Below are positions 30,289-34,169 of a DNA stretch of 34,169 nt, piece after piece (positions within the stretch are counted from its first letter, which is position 1; each line of letters starts with the position of its first letter). Source of the stretch: Bremia lactucae (taxonomy: Eukaryota; Oomycota; Peronosporomycetes; Peronosporales; Peronosporaceae); contig NW_027152196.1 of the NCBI RefSeq assembly GCF_004359215.1, positions 1,000,791 to 1,034,959 on the forward strand. Reading direction: 5' to 3'. Under the pieces are notes generated by a model. It worked only from the letters and a program-made list of their open reading frames with translations, ran no database searches and was not told the origin of the DNA. The position numbers and the translations under genes were made by a program.

Positions 30289-30923
30289 AGTATGCATTTT
30301 ATGATGCTGTCTGACCGCAAGAAGTTTTCAGCTTTCTAAAAGTGACAAAATGCCTGCAGAAATAGCTACAGCCTCAACTCCGCGGCCCCTAATCCATTCA
30401 AAATTAGAAGCATAGCCGCCCAATCTCATGTTCCGATGCTCTGTGTCAAATAATTGTTTTTCTATCAAATTCTTTTTCAAAATACATATTTTATAGGAGC
30501 GGCAAGATTTGCTTGCTTACTCCTCACACATAAAGCCACTGCTTTTATACATAACTAATCTAGCGACTTCTGCAACGTATTGGGCTTTCTCGTTGCCAAA
30601 ACTTGTTAGAAAAAATGTTGGAAGCAAAATTTTTAAAAGTCATCTTAGTTTGAATTAGAAGTCTATGCATGAATATAGCTTTCGACGGAGACAGAAGAGC
30701 ATTAGGTAATTCTTTATTCCACACAGCAGATCTTATTTGCTTTACTGCGGGCGCGTGAGAGATCTCATCGCTTCCGGAAGGCGTATTTCGGCAGAAATTT
30801 GCTGTTGTCTGATGACCTTTTTCGATTGAAGATCTTCCGTACTTGTATTCGTCGCTAGATGCAATTGTAGCTGCTGTGAAGGATTAAAACCAAGCAAAGT
30901 GCAAGTGGCAACGGTATACGTCG
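30289..30923. other. Intergenic, no gene seen
   Basis: Non-coding sequence leading to the effector region. The first part (from about 30281, AAGTATGCATTTTATGATGCTG) resembles 32265-32290, suggesting an older duplication in the area. Confidence 0.45.
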
Positions 30924-31002
30924 TTGAAATTCGGATTGCGGCAACTTAGCGCGAGATGATTTCAAAACTTCTGGCGCGAAGTTGCCGCAATCAAAGTTTC
31001 AA
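30924..31002. repeat. Inverted repeat upstream of effector 1
   Basis: Left arm TTGAAATTCGGATTGCGGCAACTT (first 20 or so bases from 30924) pairs with the arm ending at 31002. The inner 14 bp, GATTGCGGCAACTT and AAGTTGCCGCAATC, pair perfectly around a 31-bp loop. It lies about 290 bp before the effector ATG. Confidence 0.8.
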
Positions 31003-31267
31003 TGTGCGGATGAGGTCAAGCGTGCGACGAAGCTGAGTCTGGGATTGGGTGGAGGTGAGCTGTCTATCGACCCATGGCAATTGCGAGAGCCCGTTGCTTA
31101 ACCCTTCTCTTCCAACAGCGGTGTACCGTGAAGAGCATTTTGAGAAAGTATCCAAATCCGTGCGGATATGTGCTCCGCATGTATATTTAATGTAGGATAC
31201 AAGTCACAAAAGTGAAATTTTAACTTGTATGCGTGCATAAGATCATTATTAAACCACCTCGCATAGC

Positions 31268-31283
31268 GCTCATCTTCCGTAAC
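31268..31283 (+). promoter_or_regulatory. Oomycete Inr core promoter (effector 1)
   Basis: GCTCATCTTCCGTAAC matches the Inr start GCTCAT and pyrimidine stretch of the oomycete core promoter, placed 9-24 bp before the ATG. The corresponding site of effector 2 is not conserved. Confidence 0.6.
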
Positions 31284-31291
31284 TCTTTATT

Positions 31292-31609
31292 ATGGGCATA
31301 AGGACTCTCGCAACAGTGATTGTCATCGCCTGCGTCGCCTCCTGCAGCAGATTTGCTGGTGCAAAGAAAGCCGTCCTCGACATCATTGACTATGATAAGA
31401 ACAACCGGCTACGGAGGCGCAATTCGCTTAGCTTAGGGAAGACGGATGCTTACAATGAAGAAAGAATTCCTGATGCACCGACTGTCATCCCGATTATTCG
31501 AAATGTCAACGGATCGAGGTCATCGATGTGGTCGGCACTATTTCTTGCTTACCTTGCTATCCTTGCCATTCTCGTCGCTGTAGCCGGGTGCGCTGCGTTT
31601 TCCACATAA
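31292..31609 (+). CDS. Candidate secreted RXLR-EER-like effector with C-terminal membrane segment
   Basis: A 105-aa secreted-protein candidate of the oomycete effector type. A signal peptide spans residues 1-24 (cleavage likely after FAGA). A degenerate RXLR position follows at 38-41 (NRLR, R1 replaced by Asn). The EER motif lies at 56-58, within the usual window. A short polar stretch follows, and residues about 80-100 form a hydrophobic helix that probably anchors the mature protein in a membrane. RXLR-EER proteins act inside or at host cells in this group; the role of this one is not known and no WY domain fits in its length. The ATG at 31292 follows an Inr by 9 bp. It is single exon and intact. 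Its paralogue lies at 32821-33192, facing it. Confidence 0.7.
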   Translation: MGIRTLATVIVIACVASCSRFAGAKKAVLDIIDYDKNNRLRRRNSLSLGKTDAYNEERIPDAPTVIPIIRNVNGSRSSMWSALFLAYLAILAILVAVAGCAAFST

Positions 31610-32397
31610 GGATACACTACTTTTCATGGCATTTATATGGTTCAAGAAGTGGGATGAAGACTATTGACCAGAATAAAATATAGAAAACAAGGCGACTGCG
31701 AATAGTGCCACTGCACTTTCATCACTTTTTGTGAGCCCGAGCAATGATCTTTTTTGCGAAGTCTTCACATGAATGTAACGAGCTTAATTAAGGGTTTACC
31801 GTCACTTTTAAATGCTATTTAAATAATATATATTAGTAAAGTTTTGATAATGCCAGTTCTATGCATTGATGGCACGAGATACAGCGGGGCACGTGTAGAG
31901 CCATATGACCTATTAATTGCTGAAGATCTGCTTGCAAAGATTACATGTCAACACGCCTAAAATGGTCGATCTCAACACCGCAAGCTTCAAGATCAAACGA
32001 TCGCAACGCGTAAGCGGGGAAACATATGCCAATTGAAGTTGTGCAGGCTGATACTGTGCGTTTGCGCGCATACATGAATTAAGAACATCGCCATAGCACG
32101 GCGTTAAACCACAGGTTGCTTACTTTTGGATGTTAAGGAACGAACTGGATAGTACCAAATGCACGTCATCTTTTACCTTTCATATCAAGAATCTGCCTCA
32201 TGTGTCGTGAAATCTACGACGCACACGAATCGTTAATGATGGTATGTTTGCAGTGCAAAATTCAAAGTATGTCTTTTATGGTGCCGTCTGCTCGCAAAAA
32301 AATATCACGCTAAGTGCCGAAAAATTCCAGCTTTACCTACGCGATGAAGACTATGCACAATAAACGTAAAATAATGTTTTTGTATTGATCGATGGAA
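31610..32397. other. Intergenic between the effector genes
   Basis: AT-rich, with no ORF of interest. It holds the second copy of TATCAAGAATCTGCCTCA (32185-32202) and, at 32255-32300, a stretch resembling 30280-30325. Confidence 0.45.
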
Positions 32398-32440
32398 TTT
32401 TCCGGGAATCGAACCCGGGATCTCTCGCAATGTGCTCGGT
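32398..32440 (-). pseudogene. tRNA 3'-half fragment
   Basis: The minus strand reads the 3' side of an anticodon stem (GCGAGAGAT), a perfect T arm (CCCGG GTTCGAT TCCCGG) and an A/T-rich 3' end (AAAATTCCA). No matching 5' half is upstream; instead there is an A-rich run. The amino-acid identity is uncertain. Confidence 0.6.
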
Positions 32441-32820
32441 CAATTTTTTTTGTATTCCTAGGTAAAATGGCTCAGATTAAAATGTAACAGAGACCAATCC
32501 AATCAAATACTACGATAAAATATCGTTCAAGTTTCGATAGTTCAAGAAAACATTCTGACTCCATCATGAAATTATTCGTCAAGTTTCGTAATATTGTACT
32601 AAGAAGAACTCGAGATTTATACGGCTTTTAATTACAGCGTCTACATTCCCACAATTTTGCAATGCAGGGGGCAAACATCGATCAATATATGTACCCCCCG
32701 CTCGTAAAAACAAAATTATCGAAAATAAGAACATAATAATTTTAATCCACGCAAAAAAAAGAAGTATTGCTCTTATTCACAGAAATTGATAAAAGTGCAG
32801 TATCACAATTCGCACTCGGA
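32441..32820. other. Intergenic, 3' side of effector 2
   Basis: AT-rich sequence with homopolymer runs (T8 near 32444, A8 near 32753) and no supported gene. Confidence 0.45.
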
Positions 32821-33192
32821 TCAAATATTCCACGCTAGAACGCCTGCTGCCACGAATAGTACCATCCAAAAACAAGAAGCGCACACGGCTATGAGAGCTG
32901 CAGGGATCGCAACGAGAGCTGCAGGGATTGCAAAGAGAGCAACAAGTAGTTTGCTCCGCCATGAGCTAGAGTTCATGGTAATGTTAATTCCTGGCCTTTG
33001 AGCATGTGCGTGAAAATTTCTCTCTTCACTGGAAGCATCCGTCTTTCCGAAGCTAGGCGATATGTAGCTTCTTAGCCGTTTCCTTTTGCCATAGTCGATA
33101 TTTTCCAGGGCGGAGCTCTTAGCACCAGCAAAGCTGCTGCGGGTGGCGACGCAGGCGATGACAATCACTGCTACTAGGCTACCCAAGCGCAT
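32821..33192 (-). CDS. Candidate RXLR-EER-like effector, membrane-anchored paralogue
   Basis: A 123-aa paralogue of the 31292-31609 product. The signal peptide covers residues 1-24, with the VIVIACVA core and the FAGAK cleavage region shared. The RXLR-like position 38-41 is KRLR (conservative R1 to K), and EER is again at 56-58. The TDA-EER and SFGKTDA surroundings are shared as well. From about residue 82 the C-terminus is almost entirely hydrophobic and about 20 residues longer. It includes a 7-residue tandem repeat (AIPAALV, AIPAALI) encoded by a 21-bp DNA repeat at 32893-32934, so the membrane region has grown by repeat expansion. ATG at 33192 and TGA at 32821-32823. The upstream Inr seen in the paralogue is altered, so expression is less certain. 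Confidence 0.68.
   Translation of the reverse strand: MRLGSLVAVIVIACVATRSSFAGAKSSALENIDYGKRKRLRSYISPSFGKTDASSEERNFHAHAQRPGINITMNSSSWRSKLLVALFAIPAALVAIPAALIAVCASCFWMVLFVAAGVLAWNI
32893..32934. repeat. 21-bp tandem repeat within effector 2
   Basis: Two units, GAGAGCTGCAGGGATCGCAAC and a near copy differing at two or so bases, then a partial third (GAGAGCAAC). It is in frame and encodes the AIPAAL repeat. Confidence 0.85.
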
Positions 33193-33755
33193 TATACGAT
33201 TTCAGCTATGCGCGGTAGTTTGATAATCAATCCATGAACCCAATCAAATTGATTTTTTTAGATTCGTGACCTGGATGCTAATAAAACATACGGAGCTTAT
33301 TTTGAAAATTCTGATTCGATCCTAAAATGCCATTCTCATTATACCGCTATGGAACGCATATCATACGCCGGTCTCTCGCAACTGCCATATGTCGACAGAC
33401 AGCTCACCTCCATCCAATCGTCTGTGCATATAATTTGTCTTGCTACTGCTAGATCATCGTGGCCAAACGAGCGCATAGCATCGATGCTAAACTTTATGCG
33501 TGCAATTTAATTTTGCTCTGGCCTCATACGAAAAATAATGCGCCAGCTGGCCTTCTCGATTTTCTACCTATATGATTTGCTGAATACGGGGCATTTTTCG
33601 TGTTTAATGCCGGCAACCTTCTACAAGATGCTCTATTTCATTCAATTTCAAGGCTTCCAGTAAAACCGACGTGGAGTTGTTGACACGTCTCGGTGCTAGT
33701 GAAAATTTAGAATTTGTTGTATCTATTTCGGCTACTGGTGATAATTGTTGCCTTG
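33193..33755. other. Upstream region of effector 2, partly duplicated from effector 1 upstream
   Basis: The minus strand at about 33421-33372 (GATGGAGGTGAGCTGTCT, then GACATATGGCAGTTGCGAGAG) matches 31044-31100 upstream of effector 1. The CGCATAGC stretch just before each ATG is also shared. No other gene was seen. Confidence 0.6.
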
Positions 33756-34169
33756 TATCGTTACATGAAATTAGCACTGATAGGTTTTAATTAATATATT
33801 ATCTAAAAGGTAGATAATATTTGGAGAATATTACTTTACATATGAAACGGGTGTATCGTTACATGAAATTAACACTTAAAGGTTGTTAATCAATATATTA
33901 TCTAAAAGGTAGATAATATTTGGAGGATATTACTTTATATAGTAATATCCAGAATTCTTATCCATAAATAGGAATAGACCGTTTATACCTATTTATTCCG
34001 CAGACTAATCAGCTGTAGGAGTAATCAAAGAGAGAGTTACAGATAAGATAGATATAAGAATTCATTTAGATGTTTAGTATTAGATTATAATTAAGTTAGC
34101 ATTTACAAAGATGAAACAAGAGACACTTAATTATATTTAATACAGTTTTCATTATACCCTCTTAAAGCT
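33756..34169 (+). repeat. LTR of the TGTAACGGGG family, partial, 5' part duplicated
   Basis: Two tandem copies of the LTR beginning are present. One begins TGTATCGTTACATGAAATTA near 33757. The second begins TGTATCGTTACATGAAATTA near 33851. Both run through the GGTAGATAATATTTGGAG block, about 94 bp apart. After that the sequence follows the LTRs at 1255-1697 (reversed) and 28798-29373 and leaves the window before the LTR end. Confidence 0.75.

Noticed and set aside
29650..30320. Several 60-105-codon frames, minus strand
   Set aside because: They are the antisense of the SINE-like repeats and appear twice because the repeat does.
1..34169. CRISPR array or bacterial operon structure
   Set aside because: No regularly spaced short repeats with unique spacers, and the gene content is eukaryotic.

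Overview
The window looks like an accessory, repeat-rich piece of an oomycete nuclear genome (Peronosporales: a Phytophthora or downy-mildew relative). The evidence is short-5'UTR genes with oomycete-style Inr/FPR core promoter matches, two small secreted proteins with RXLR-EER-like regions, and Ty3/gypsy, Ty1/copia and LINE proteins of the oomycete type. The species is not named because nothing in the sequence fixes it.

Layout. 1-1862 (minus): start of pol and a frameshifted gag of a Ty3/gypsy element with its LTR. 2297-6819: a small island of ordinary genes, namely ribosomal protein uL11 (RPL12, plus), a ZIP-family metal transporter (plus) and a two-repeat MYB transcription factor (minus). 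7954-13295 (plus): a broken LINE with ORF1, a deleted endonuclease, a frameshifted reverse transcriptase and a long C-terminal region. 13496-15790 (minus): a decayed copia pol. 15855-18130 (plus strand except the LTR): a LINE RT scrap, a solo LTR, and a primer-binding-site-like sequence followed by gag-like decay. 18135-26910 (minus): one decayed Ty3/gypsy element whose gag is split by a 4.5-kb copia element with both LTRs, a copia-type primer binding site and a 4-bp target duplication. 27171-28493: a 1.3-kb element with about 230-bp terminal inverted repeats that encloses two tRNA-Leu(CAA) fragments. 28798-29710: a solo LTR and a cluster of long palindromes. 29715-30288: two tandem tRNA-derived SINE-like copies separated by 18-bp direct repeats. 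31268-33192: two paralogous effector candidates arranged tail to tail. 33756-34169: start of another LTR, with its 5' part tandemly duplicated, running off the window.

How the parts relate. The three housekeeping-type genes are independent of one another. The rest is nested retroelement debris; no intact autonomous element is visible. The effector pair sits next to the most SINE-, tRNA-fragment- and hairpin-rich stretch. The two copies share promoter-proximal sequence, the spacing of signal peptide, RXLR-like and EER motifs, and a C-terminal membrane segment, so they arose by inverted duplication and then diverged, including loss of the recognisable Inr in the second copy.

Limits: reading was by eye. 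Retroelement edges without TSD or LTR support are approximate to tens of bases, and family assignments rest on motif recognition rather than searches.
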